Source of the DNA: Saccharothrix sp. ALI-22-I
GTDB lineage: Bacteria; Actinomycetota; Actinomycetes; Mycobacteriales; Pseudonocardiaceae
Direction: 5' to 3'
NCBI RefSeq assembly: GCF_001984175.1
Contig: NZ_MTQP01000066.1
Span: 799,400-863,399 of the forward strand
Length of the DNA: 64,000 nt
A program made the translations under genes and the position numbers. The notes beneath the pieces are model-generated. The model ran no database searches, was not told the DNA's origin, and was given only the letters and a program-made list of their open reading frames with translations. Positions 55,041-63,009 of the stretch are shown here, piece after piece (positions within the stretch are counted from its first letter, which is position 1; each line of letters opens with the position of its first letter).

Positions 55041-55879
55041 GCAACATCGTCCGAGCAGGTCTGGTGCAGCAGAAGTGGACCGGCGACAAGGAGTCGATGA
55101 TCGCGAACGCGGTCGAGGCGGTCCGCTCCGCCGCGTCGCAGGGCGCGCAGGTCGTGTGCCTCCAGGAGTTGTTCTACGGGCCGTACTTCTGCCAGGTGCA
55201 GGACGCGGACTACTACTCCTACACCGAGGGCATCCCCGACGGTCCGACCACCGAGCTGATGTGCGAGCTGGCCGAGCAGCTGGGTGTCGTGCTGGTCGTG
55301 CCGATGTACGAGGAGGAGCAGCCGGGGGTGTACTACAACACCGCCGCGGTGATCGACGCGGACGGCACGTACCTCGGCAAGCACCGCAAGAACCACATCC
55401 CGCAGGTGAAGGGGTTCTGGGAGAAGTTCTACTTCAAGCCCGGCAACCTCGGCTACCCGGTGTTCGACACCGCCGTGGGCAAGGTGGGCGTCTACATCTG
55501 CTACGAGCGGCACTTCCCGGAGGGGTGGCGCGCGCTCGGGCTCAACGGCGCGCAGATCGTGTTCAACCCGTCGGCGACCAGCCGTGGTCTGTCGGAGTAC
55601 CTGTGGCGGCTGGAGCAGCCCGCGGCGGCCGTGGCGAACGAGTACTACGTCGGCACGATCAACCGCGTCGGCGTGGAGCCGTTGGGCGACAACGAGTTCT
55701 ACGGGCAGACGTACTTCGCCGACCCGCGCGGTCAGCTGGTGGGTGAGGCGGCCTCCGACACGGAGGAGGAGATCGTGGTCCGCGACCTGGACATGGACCT
55801 GCTGGCCGAGGTCCGCGACCTGTGGGCGTTCTACCGCGACCGCCGCCCCGACACGTACGAATCGCTGGTGAAGCCATGA
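55037..55879 (+). CDS. pydC: Beta-ureidopropionase (N-carbamoyl-beta-alanine amidase)
   Basis: A 280-residue nitrilase-superfamily amidase that cleaves N-carbamoyl-beta-alanine to beta-alanine, CO2 and ammonia. The catalytic triad is E44 (CLQELFYGPYFC), K118 (KHRKNHIPQ) and C155 (YICYERHFPEGW). The E-K-C motifs and length match bacterial beta-ureidopropionases. It is translationally coupled on both sides (GTGA before, ATGA after). An N-carbamoyl-putrescine amidase is a possible alternative, but the neighbours favour pyrimidines. Confidence 0.9.
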   Translation: MSNIVRAGLVQQKWTGDKESMIANAVEAVRSAASQGAQVVCLQELFYGPYFCQVQDADYYSYTEGIPDGPTTELMCELAEQLGVVLVVPMYEEEQPGVYYNTAAVIDADGTYLGKHRKNHIPQVKGFWEKFYFKPGNLGYPVFDTAVGKVGVYICYERHFPEGWRALGLNGAQIVFNPSATSRGLSEYLWRLEQPAAAVANEYYVGTINRVGVEPLGDNEFYGQTYFADPRGQLVGEAASDTEEEIVVRDLDMDLLAEVRDLWAFYRDRRPDTYESLVKP

Positions 55880-57261
55880 CCATCCTGATCAAGGGCGGCA
55901 CGGTCGTGAACGCGACCGGCGCCGTCGCGGCCGACGTGCTGGTGGACGGCGAGAAGATCGCCGCCCTGCTGACGCCGGGTTTCCCGCTGGACGCCGACGA
56001 GGTCATCGACGCGACCGGCAAGTACGTCATCCCCGGTGGCATCGACGCGCACACCCACATGGAGATGCCGTTCGGCGGCACGTTCTCCGCCGACAGCTTC
56101 GAGACCGGCACGATCGCGGCGGCGTGGGGCGGTACCACCACGATCATTGACTTCGCCGTGCAGGTGAAGGGCACTTCGCTGCTGTCCACACTGGACAAGT
56201 GGCACTCCAAGGCCGACGGCAACTGCGCGATCGACTACGGGTTCCACATGATCGTCTCCGACGTCAACGACACGTCGTTGAAGGAGATGGAGTCCTGCAT
56301 CGACGCGGGCGTGAACACGTTCAAGATGTTCATGGCCTACCCCGGTGTCTTCTACGCCACCGACGGCGAGATCCTGCGCGCCATGCAGAAGGCCCGGGAG
56401 ACCGGCGCGACGATCATGATGCACGCGGAGAACGGCATCGCGATCGACCAGCTGGTGGCGCAGGCGTTGGCGCAGGGCCGCACGGACCCGGTCGAACACG
56501 GTCTGACCAGGCCCGCCGAGCTGGAGGGCGAGGCCACGTCCCGCGCGATCACGCTGGCCAAGGTCACCGGGTCGCCGCTGTACATCGTGCACCTGTCCGC
56601 CGCGCAGGCGTTGGACGCGGTGACGAAGGCGCGCGACACGGGGCAGAACGTGTTCGCCGAGACGTGCCCGCAGTACCTGTACCTGTCGCTGGAGGACCTG
56701 GCGAAGCCGGACTTCGAGGGTTCGAAGTACGTCGCCTCTCCCCCGCTGCGGCCCAAGGAGCACCAGTCGGAGCTGTGGCGCGGCCTGCGCACCAACGACC
56801 TGTCGGTGGTGTCGACCGACCACTGCCCGTTCTGCTTCAAGGACCAGAAGGAGATGGGTCGCGGGGACTTCTCCAAGATCCCCAACGGGATGCCGGGCGT
56901 CGAGCACCGGATGGACCTGCTGCACCAGGGTGTGGTGAAGGGCGAGATCACCCTTGAGCGGTGGGTGGAGATCTGCTCCACCACGCCCGCGCGGATGTTC
57001 GGCCTGCACCCCCGCAAGGGGATCATCGCGCCCGGCGCGGACGCGGATGTCGTGGTGTACGACCCCGCCGCGCAGCAGGTCATCTCGGCGGCCACTCACC
57101 ACATGAACGTCGACTACTCGGCGTACGAGGGCATGGAGATCACCGGCAAGGTCGACACGGTGCTCTCGCGTGGCCGGGTGGTCGTGGACTCCGGTGGTTT
57201 CCGCGGTGCGACCGGGCACGGGAAGTTCCTGTCCCGCGAGCTGAACCAGTACCTGGTGTAG
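55876..57261 (+). CDS. hydA: Dihydropyrimidinase / hydantoinase
   Basis: A 461-residue cyclic amidohydrolase that opens dihydrouracil or dihydrothymine to the N-carbamoyl-beta-amino acid. The binuclear metal site uses H59 and H61 (DAHTHMEMPFGG), carboxylated K150 (NTFKMFMAYPG), H183 (MMHAENG), the H of YIVHLSAAQA and the D of STDHCPF. All ligands are present. Its ATG overlaps the upstream stop. It supplies the substrate of the ureidopropionase encoded before it. Confidence 0.95.
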   Translation: MTILIKGGTVVNATGAVAADVLVDGEKIAALLTPGFPLDADEVIDATGKYVIPGGIDAHTHMEMPFGGTFSADSFETGTIAAAWGGTTTIIDFAVQVKGTSLLSTLDKWHSKADGNCAIDYGFHMIVSDVNDTSLKEMESCIDAGVNTFKMFMAYPGVFYATDGEILRAMQKARETGATIMMHAENGIAIDQLVAQALAQGRTDPVEHGLTRPAELEGEATSRAITLAKVTGSPLYIVHLSAAQALDAVTKARDTGQNVFAETCPQYLYLSLEDLAKPDFEGSKYVASPPLRPKEHQSELWRGLRTNDLSVVSTDHCPFCFKDQKEMGRGDFSKIPNGMPGVEHRMDLLHQGVVKGEITLERWVEICSTTPARMFGLHPRKGIIAPGADADVVVYDPAAQQVISAATHHMNVDYSAYEGMEITGKVDTVLSRGRVVVDSGGFRGATGHGKFLSRELNQYLV

Positions 57262-57271
57262 GAGGCGGAAA

Positions 57272-58264
57272 GTGGACTTCGGTGTAGTGCTCCAGACCGA
57301 CCCGCCCGCGCGGGACGTGGTCGCGGGGATGAAGGCGGCGGAGGACAACGGTTTCCGGAACGGCTGGACGTTCGACTCGGTAGTGCTCTGGCAGGAGCCG
57401 TTCGTCATCTACTCGCAGGTGCTGGCGGCGACCAAAGAACTGACCATCGGCCCGATGGTGACCAACCCGAGCACCCGGGACTGGTCGGTGACCGCGTCGC
57501 TGTTCGCGACGTTGAACGACATGTTCGGCAACCGCACGGTGTGCGGTATCGGGCGTGGCGACTCGGCGCGACGGGTGATCGGGCAGAAACCGGCGTCGTT
57601 GGCGACCCTGGGTCAGGCCATGACGGTGATCAAGGAGTTGGCCGAGGGTCGCGAGGTCGAGCACCACGGCACACCGGTGCGCATCCCGTGGGTGCGCGAC
57701 GGCAAGCTGGAGATGTGGATGGCCGCGTACGGGCCCAAGGCGTTGAAGATGGTCGGCGAGCAGGCGGACGGGTTCATCCTGCAGACCGCCGACCCGGACA
57801 TCGCCCGGTGGACGATCGGGTCGGTGCGGGAAGCGGCGGTGGCCGCGGGCCGTGACCCGTCGGCCATCACGATGTGCGTGGCCGCGCCCGCGTACGTGGG
57901 CACGGACCTGCCGCACCAGCGGGACCAGCTGCGCTGGTTCGGCGGGATGGTCGGCAACCACGTGGCCGACCTGGTCGCGCGCTACGGCGACTCGGGTGCG
58001 GTGCCGGCGGCTCTGACGGAGTACATCAAGGGCCGCGAGGGCTACGACTACTCCCACCACGGCAAGGCGGGCAACCGGTCGACCGACTTCGTGCCGGACT
58101 CCATCGTGGACCGGTTCTGCCTGCTCGGCCCGGCGTCCGCGCACGTGGACCGGTTGCAGGAGCTGCGGGAGATCGGTGTGGACAACTTCGCGCTCTATCT
58201 GATGCACGACGACAAGGACAAGACCCTCGCCGCGTACGGGCACGAGGTGATCGGCCGAGTGTGA
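57272..58264 (+). CDS. Luciferase-like flavin oxidoreductase, TIGR03842 type
   Basis: A 330-residue LLM-fold oxidoreductase resembling the TIGR03842 group (annotated F420-dependent). It has GVVLQTDPPARDVVAGMKAA (~4-23), the IGPMVTNPSTRDWSVTA stretch (~69-85) and GIGRGDSARRVIGQKPASL. The cofactor may be F420 or FMN. It is the last gene of the permease-ureidopropionase-hydantoinase operon, with GGAGG six bases before its GTG. No dihydropyrimidine dehydrogenase is present here, so it could carry out the pyrimidine reduction; that is inference. Confidence 0.85.
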   Translation: MDFGVVLQTDPPARDVVAGMKAAEDNGFRNGWTFDSVVLWQEPFVIYSQVLAATKELTIGPMVTNPSTRDWSVTASLFATLNDMFGNRTVCGIGRGDSARRVIGQKPASLATLGQAMTVIKELAEGREVEHHGTPVRIPWVRDGKLEMWMAAYGPKALKMVGEQADGFILQTADPDIARWTIGSVREAAVAAGRDPSAITMCVAAPAYVGTDLPHQRDQLRWFGGMVGNHVADLVARYGDSGAVPAALTEYIKGREGYDYSHHGKAGNRSTDFVPDSIVDRFCLLGPASAHVDRLQELREIGVDNFALYLMHDDKDKTLAAYGHEVIGRV

Positions 58265-58323
58265 CCCGATCGGGGGGTGTTTCGACCTCGGCCCGCGCAC
58301 CCCCCGACCTCGGCCACCCGGTT

Positions 58324-58388
58324 TTGTCGGACCCCGTCGGTAGAATCGCTGCAAGGGTTCCCCTTGGCGGGGACCCTTGCGAAGCGTT
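58324..58388 (+). repeat. Promoter-hairpin module, copy 2
   Basis: TTGTCGGAC (58324-58332), 8 bases, TAGAAT (58341-58346), 4 bases, then a GC stem (58351-58363 with 58369-58380, one bulged T) and GAAGCGTT. The promoter part fits the TTGTCRGTG-N8-TANNNT class very well. Relative to copy 1 the stem has A-T in place of G-C at its fourth pair, a compensatory change. Initiation would fall at the stem. A second TTGTCGGAC promoter follows 24 bases later, for the DUF4240 gene. Confidence 0.7.
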
Positions 58389-58409
58389 CAGAGCTGGGCG
58401 GGGCCGGGA

Positions 58410-58432
58410 TTGTCGGACCTCGTTGCTAGCGT
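58410..58432 (+). promoter_or_regulatory. DNA-damage-type (PafBC-like) promoter of the DUF4240 gene
   Basis: TTGTCGGAC, 8 bases, TAGCGT matches the mycobacterial RecA-independent damage promoter TTGTCRGTG-N8-TANNNT, except for the last two, less conserved, positions of the first box. The ATG follows 6 bases after the -10, so transcripts would start at or next to the start codon. This predicts induction by DNA damage and leaderless translation. Confidence 0.65.
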
Positions 58433-58438
58433 CGCCGC

Positions 58439-58966
58439 ATGATCCTTCCGACCGCTGCTGAAGAGGCCCGTTTCTGGGCGTTGCTGGAGACCGCGTGGGC
58501 GGGCGTGGGCCCCGAGGCGAACGAAGCCCGTGCGGCGCTGACCAAGCGCGATCCGTCCGATGAGGAGTTCGCCGCCTTCGACGTGGTCGCCGAGCTGGAG
58601 GAGCACCTGGACGCGGTGCTCGTGAACCTGAAGGACGCGGTCGCCGACGTGACGAGCGAGGAGCTCATCGCCCTGGACCGCGTGGTGGAGCGCAAGCTGT
58701 ACGAGATCGACCGCAAGGACGTGCACGCGGTCACCGACGGCTCGGACGACGGGTTCCTGTACACGCGGGGCTTCATCGTCGCCTTGGGCCGTGAGTTCTA
58801 CGAGGCTGTGGCGCGCGACCCGCGCGTGGCCGTGGAGGACGCGACCTTCCAGTCGCTGTGCTACTTCTTCGCCCACCTGCACGCCAACCGGTTCGGCGAC
58901 TTCCCCAAGACCGGCTCGGGCATCTCGCGCGAATCGTTCTCCAACCCGGCGGGCTGGACGTCCTGA
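58439..58966 (+). CDS. DUF4240-domain protein
   Basis: A 175-residue cytoplasmic acidic protein with the DUF4240 pattern: FWALLETAWAGVGPEANEA (~12-30), then a helical middle and FLYTRGFIVALGREFYEAV (~102-120). The family has no known activity. What is notable is the promoter: a PafBC-type element and no leader, so it may belong to the DNA-damage response. A terminator follows 6 bases after the stop. Confidence 0.82.
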   Translation: MILPTAAEEARFWALLETAWAGVGPEANEARAALTKRDPSDEEFAAFDVVAELEEHLDAVLVNLKDAVADVTSEELIALDRVVERKLYEIDRKDVHAVTDGSDDGFLYTRGFIVALGREFYEAVARDPRVAVEDATFQSLCYFFAHLHANRFGDFPKTGSGISRESFSNPAGWTS

Positions 58967-58972
58967 CGCACG

Positions 58973-59001
58973 TCCGGGGCGTGGTGAACCCACGCCCCGG
59001 A
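58973..59001. terminator. Hairpin between convergent genes
   Basis: A perfect 12-bp stem (TCCGGGGCGTGG with CCACGCCCCGGA) and 5-base loop between the DUF4240 gene and the secreted-protein gene. Confidence 0.65.
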
Positions 59002-59008
59002 GGTCACC

Positions 59009-59431
59009 TCACGGTGCCAGCGGGTTGCGGTAGGCCTTGCTGTCACACTCGGGGATGAACGTGTCGCGGCAGACGTAGATCGTGATCCACCGGATGTTGT
59101 CGATGTCGCTGGCGTGCACGTTGGTCCAGTAGGTCGAGGTGTTGCAGCCGGAGTTCAGCGTGCGCTCCTGACCGGTCCAGCGGTAGTCGACGTCGATGTA
59201 CCAGAACACGGGCTGGCTGTCGCAGGCCAGGTCCGAGATGTTCGCCCTGGCGATGTTGAAGCTCTTGGCGCTCTGCCATGTGATGGTGCCCCACACGCGG
59301 GCGTGCCTCGTGCCGTTGGTCTCGTAGATGTCGTAACCCGACGACTCCGCCAACGCGGGCGTCGCGCCGACACCGACGACGACGCTCAGCGCGAGGGCCA
59401 TCGACGTCAGTGCCTTGATGATGAAACGCAC
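59009..59431 (-). CDS. Small secreted protein with four cysteines
   Basis: A 140-residue exported protein. The signal peptide (~1-28) is MRFIIKALTSMALALSVVVG ... PALAES. The mature part is rich in Trp, Tyr and Thr (HARVWGTITWQSAKSF, WYIDVDYRWTGQER) with cysteines in LACDSQ, SGCNTS, YVCRDTF and ECDSK, implying two disulfides and a beta-sandwich. No family is recognised; similar small secreted beta proteins occur in actinomycetes. Confidence 0.7.
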   Translation of the reverse strand: MRFIIKALTSMALALSVVVGVGATPALAESSGYDIYETNGTRHARVWGTITWQSAKSFNIARANISDLACDSQPVFWYIDVDYRWTGQERTLNSGCNTSTYWTNVHASDIDNIRWITIYVCRDTFIPECDSKAYRNPLAP

Positions 59432-59597
59432 GGTTCTCCCTCAATCTTCCACTCACCCATTCGGGCGACCAGGAGAGTTAACACGTGAGCACCACTCATG
59501 ATCAACCGATCACACTTGACTCGAACACCGGTGATCAGGGCCCACCTCCGGGGCAACCCTGACGCGGACCGGTGCACCCGGTGCTACCGTCGAACGG

Positions 59598-59972
59598 GTG
59601 ATCGACTTCGAGAAGCAGTCAGTGTTCAAGCTGGCGCCGTGCCGGCCCGAGGACATCGCGTCGCAGGTGTCGCCGATCCTGATCCAGGGCGAGCAGATCG
59701 TGTCGAGCTTCAAGACCGTGCGGGACTTCGTGGTGTTCACCAACAAGCGGGTGATCGCGGTGAACGTCCAGGGCATGACCGGCCGCAAGAAGGACTTTAC
59801 GTCACTGCCCTACAGCCGGGTGCAGGCGTTCTCCATCGAGACGGCGGGCACGTTCGACATGGACACCGAGATGGACCTGTGGTTCAGCGGCCTGGGTCAG
59901 GTGCGGCTGGAGTTCAAGGGTCACGCCGACGTGCGGTTGCTGGGCCAGATGATCGCCACGTTCATCCTCTAG
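59598..59972 (+). CDS. Bacterial PH-domain protein
   Basis: A 124-residue protein forming one bacterial pleckstrin-homology domain: FKTVRDFVVFTNKRVIAVNV (~38-57), then GRKKDFTSLPYSRVQAFSIE and a final helix. It is a likely protein-protein or regulatory domain; the function is not known. A TACCGT box lies exactly 7 bases before the GTG, implying a leaderless mRNA. It converges on the NUDIX gene with 12 bases between stops. Confidence 0.85.
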   Translation: MIDFEKQSVFKLAPCRPEDIASQVSPILIQGEQIVSSFKTVRDFVVFTNKRVIAVNVQGMTGRKKDFTSLPYSRVQAFSIETAGTFDMDTEMDLWFSGLGQVRLEFKGHADVRLLGQMIATFIL

Positions 59973-59984
59973 CCACGGGCCGGG

Positions 59985-60962
59985 TCATCGCACCGAACGA
60001 GTGGTGCCGTCCCACTCGGTCAGGGCGCCGGGCAGCATCTCGGCGAGCTGCACGGGGTACACGGTCGCGTCGGTGGACGCGAGTTCCTCCGCCGACCACC
60101 ACCGGTGGCGGCGGATGGTCTGTTGTTCGATGGCGTTGAACCCCGAGGTGTCCAACTCCAGGCCGGCGGTCACCCGCGCGACGAAGAACCACTCGGTCGC
60201 CGCCAACGTCACGCCGTCGAACGTGACCACGGCGTGCCGCTTCCACACCGGGCCGACCAGGTCGTCGGCGGCGATCTTCGCGCCGGTCTCCTCGAACACC
60301 TCGCGCACCGCCGCCGCCCGGAGCTCCTCCCCCGGCTCGACCCCGCCGCCGACGGTGAACCAGAACAGTTCGTCCGGTTTGCTGGGGTCGAAGCCCTCGA
60401 ACATGAGCACGCGGTCCTCGGGGTCCAGCAGCACGACCCGCGCCGCCACGCGCTGGGTCGTGGACGACTCGACGTCCACTTCCGGCTCGGCGATCTCGAA
60501 GTACGACGGCGTGGGCGCGGTGCCCGCGAGTCGCAGCCACCGCACGGACCGCCGCCGGCGCAGCGCCAACGTGTCGCGCACGGCGTCGTTGTGCACCCGC
60601 CGCGCCAGCACGACCCGCTGTTCGGCGTCGGACAGCTCGGCTGCCAGCGCGGGCTCCAGCACCGTCCGGTCGAGCGCTTCCAACAACGCCGAAAGCCGGT
60701 TCTCCGCCGCCTCACGGTCGGCCCGCGCCGCCCGCTCCGCCCGGTCCGCCGCCGCACGCAGGTCCGGCTTGCCGCACACCACCGCCACCGCTCGCGTCAC
60801 CACCGACCGCCGCGCCAGGGCCGCGTCGAGAGCCGCCCAGGCCGCGTCCGTGCGCACGTGCAGCCGGTCCAGCCGGTTGGCCGTGCCGAGCGTCCACGGC
60901 CCGATCAGCACCGCCAACCCCAACAGCACCAGGAACGTCGTCGCGACGCCGGAACTGGTCAC
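59985..60962 (-). CDS. NUDIX hydrolase with LemA-like N-terminus
   Basis: A 325-residue two-part protein. Residues ~1-145 have one membrane helix and an antiparallel coiled coil resembling LemA (ANRLDRLHVRTDAAWAALDA, RVVLARRVHNDAVRDT). The C-terminal NUDIX domain (~165-325) has the box GGVEPGEELRAAAVREVFEE then TGA, with all Gx5Ex7REUxEExGU residues. It would hydrolyse a nucleotide-linked substrate at the membrane. Last of the pgsA-patA-pimA operon, as in Mycobacterium, with a GTGA overlap to pimA. Confidence 0.9.
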   Translation of the reverse strand: MTSSGVATTFLVLLGLAVLIGPWTLGTANRLDRLHVRTDAAWAALDAALARRSVVTRAVAVVCGKPDLRAAADRAERAARADREAAENRLSALLEALDRTVLEPALAAELSDAEQRVVLARRVHNDAVRDTLALRRRRSVRWLRLAGTAPTPSYFEIAEPEVDVESSTTQRVAARVVLLDPEDRVLMFEGFDPSKPDELFWFTVGGGVEPGEELRAAAVREVFEETGAKIAADDLVGPVWKRHAVVTFDGVTLAATEWFFVARVTAGLELDTSGFNAIEQQTIRRHRWWSAEELASTDATVYPVQLAEMLPGALTEWDGTTRSVR

Positions 60963-62080
60963 GCCTCACCCACCTGGCGCGGGTCGGCCGCCATGGCGCT
61001 CTCGTAGACCCGCAGCACCTGCGCCGCCACCACCGACCAGTCGAACATCATCACCCGCTGCCGCGCGGCGTCCACGTAGTCCGCCCGCCGCGTCGGATCG
61101 GTCAGCAGGCCCCGCAACGCCGTCGCCAACGCGTCCGGGTCGCCGACCGGGGTCAGCACGCCGGTCTTGCCGTCGTCCAGCACGCGCCGGAACGCGTCCA
61201 GGTCGCTCGCCACCACCGCCGCCCCCGCCGACATCGCCTCGGTGAGGATGATCCCGAAGCTCTCGCCCCCGGTGTTGGGCGCGCAGTAGACGTCCACGCT
61301 GCGCAGGGCACGCGCTTTGGTCTCGTCGTCCACCATGCCGAGGAACACCATCCGCGACGCCAGTTCCGGTCCCGCCTGCTTGCACAGCTCTTCCTGGTCG
61401 CCGCGCCCGACCACGAGCAGCCGCACGTCCGGCAGGTCCAGCGCCCGCAACGCGTCCAGCAGCACCGGCATGCCCTTGCGCGGCTCGGTGAACCGGCCGA
61501 CGAAGCCGACCGTGCCGCCGGGGCGCGGGTAGCCGTCCAACGGCGCCGCGTCGGCGAAGAACCCGACGTCCACGCCGTTGGGGATCTCCACCGCGTCACC
61601 GCCCAGGTGCTCCACCTGCACGCGCCGGGCCAGCGCGGACACCGCGATGCGGGCGGTGATCTTCTCCAGGAACGGCTGGAGCACCACCTGGAACGCCGAC
61701 AGCATCTTCGAGCGCGGCGTGGAGGTGTGGAAGGTGGCCACGATCGGCCCGTCGGCCACCATCAGCGCCAGCATCGACAGCGACGGCGCGGTGGGCTCGT
61801 GCAGGTGCAGCACGTCGAAGTCGTGTTCGGCGATCCACCGCCGGACCCGGGTGAACGACACCGGTCCGAACGACAGCCGCGCCACCGACCCGTTGTACGG
61901 GATGCCGACCGCGCGGCCGGCGGACGTGACGAACTCCGGCACGGGTGTGTCGTCGTCGGCGGGCGCCAGCACCTCCACCTCGTGCCCGAGACCGCGCAGG
62001 GCGCGCGCCAGGTCGACCACGTGCGCCTGCACGCCTCCGGGTACTTCGAAGGAGTACGGGCAGACGATGCCGACCTTCAC
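60959..62080 (-). CDS. pimA: Phosphatidylinositol alpha-mannosyltransferase
   Basis: A 373-residue GT4 glycosyltransferase adding the first mannose from GDP-mannose to phosphatidylinositol on the inner membrane face. It opens KVGIVCPYSFEVPGGVQAHV (~2-21), with GFVGRFTEPRKGMPVLLDAL (~200-219) and the nucleotide-sugar site ESFGIILTEAMSAGAAVVAS (~278-297). The GTG at 62080 overlaps the acyltransferase stop. Its order in the operon matches mycobacterial PIM genes. Confidence 0.95.
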   Translation of the reverse strand: MKVGIVCPYSFEVPGGVQAHVVDLARALRGLGHEVEVLAPADDDTPVPEFVTSAGRAVGIPYNGSVARLSFGPVSFTRVRRWIAEHDFDVLHLHEPTAPSLSMLALMVADGPIVATFHTSTPRSKMLSAFQVVLQPFLEKITARIAVSALARRVQVEHLGGDAVEIPNGVDVGFFADAAPLDGYPRPGGTVGFVGRFTEPRKGMPVLLDALRALDLPDVRLLVVGRGDQEELCKQAGPELASRMVFLGMVDDETKARALRSVDVYCAPNTGGESFGIILTEAMSAGAAVVASDLDAFRRVLDDGKTGVLTPVGDPDALATALRGLLTDPTRRADYVDAARQRVMMFDWSVVAAQVLRVYESAMAADPRQVGEA

Positions 62081-63009
62081 GCTGTTTCCCCCCGGCGGGC
62101 CAGCACCCGGCGCAGCGCCTTCTGCCTGCTCTCCGGCAGGTCGGCCACCCACAGCTGCTGCATCATGTGCCAGTCGGTGGGGTGCGCGGCGATGTCGGCG
62201 GCGAACACATCGGCCATCTGCTGGGTCGCGGCCGGCACGCTGGCCGTGCCGGCGACCCGGATCGGCGGGTGCAGCCGGATGACCCAACCGTCCTCGGTGA
62301 ACCACAGACCGGCCGGGATCAGCGCCGCGCCGGTGGTCGCGGCCAGGTGCGCGGGACCGGCGGGCATCATCGTGCGCTCGCCGAAGAACGTCACCGGCAC
62401 ACCGCCCGCGGTGAGGTCGCGGTCGGCCAGCAGGCAGACGACCTTGTTCGCGCGCAGCCGTTCGGCGAGCACGAGCGCCGGGTTGCGGTCGCCGCCGGTC
62501 AGCGGCACCACGTCGAAACCGAGGCTCTCCCGGAACGCGATGAAGCGCCGGTAGAGCGATTCGGGCTTGAGCCGTTCGGCGACGGTGGTGAACGTGCCGC
62601 AGTGCCCGACCAGCCAGACGCCGGCCATGTCCCAGTTGCCGCAGTGCGGCAGCGCGATCACCGCGCCGTGGCCCTCGGCCAGTGCCGCGTCCAGGTTCTC
62701 GACGCCGCTCATGGTCCGGTCGCACTCGGCGTAGGCGGCCTTCAGGTCCAGCGACGGCAGCCGGAACGCCTCGCGCCAGTACCGCGCGTAGGAGCGCACC
62801 GACAGCCGGACCAGCTCGTCCAGTTCCGCCTCGCCCGCCTGCGGCACGACCCGGCGCAGGTTGGCCCGCAGCTGCCGGACGCCACCGCCGCCGCGTTTCG
62901 CGGCCCGGTCGGCGACCGCGTCGAACAGACCTCGGGCCACCTTCTCGGGCAGCAGCCGCACCAGGCGCCAACCGGCCGCGTAGCCGAGGTCGGCCAGCCG
63001 TTCTTTCAC
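62077..63009 (-). CDS. patA: PIM acyltransferase (PatA-like)
   Basis: A 310-residue LPLAT-family enzyme that acylates mannose of phosphatidylinositol mannosides. The HxxxxD-type site is in ALPHCGNWDMAGVW (~130-143), with LADRDLTAGGVPVTFFGERT near 200. It sits between pgsA and pimA with 4-base overlaps on both sides. A lipid-A-type acyltransferase annotation would reflect the fold only. Confidence 0.93.
   Translation of the reverse strand: MKERLADLGYAAGWRLVRLLPEKVARGLFDAVADRAAKRGGGGVRQLRANLRRVVPQAGEAELDELVRLSVRSYARYWREAFRLPSLDLKAAYAECDRTMSGVENLDAALAEGHGAVIALPHCGNWDMAGVWLVGHCGTFTTVAERLKPESLYRRFIAFRESLGFDVVPLTGGDRNPALVLAERLRANKVVCLLADRDLTAGGVPVTFFGERTMMPAGPAHLAATTGAALIPAGLWFTEDGWVIRLHPPIRVAGTASVPAATQQMADVFAADIAAHPTDWHMMQQLWVADLPESRQKALRRVLARRGETA

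Noticed and set aside
57272..58264. RutA-type uracil mono-oxygenase
   Set aside because: It has the LLM fold, but length, motifs and the dihydropyrimidinase neighbour fit the TIGR03842 group rather than Rut; no rutB-F genes are present.
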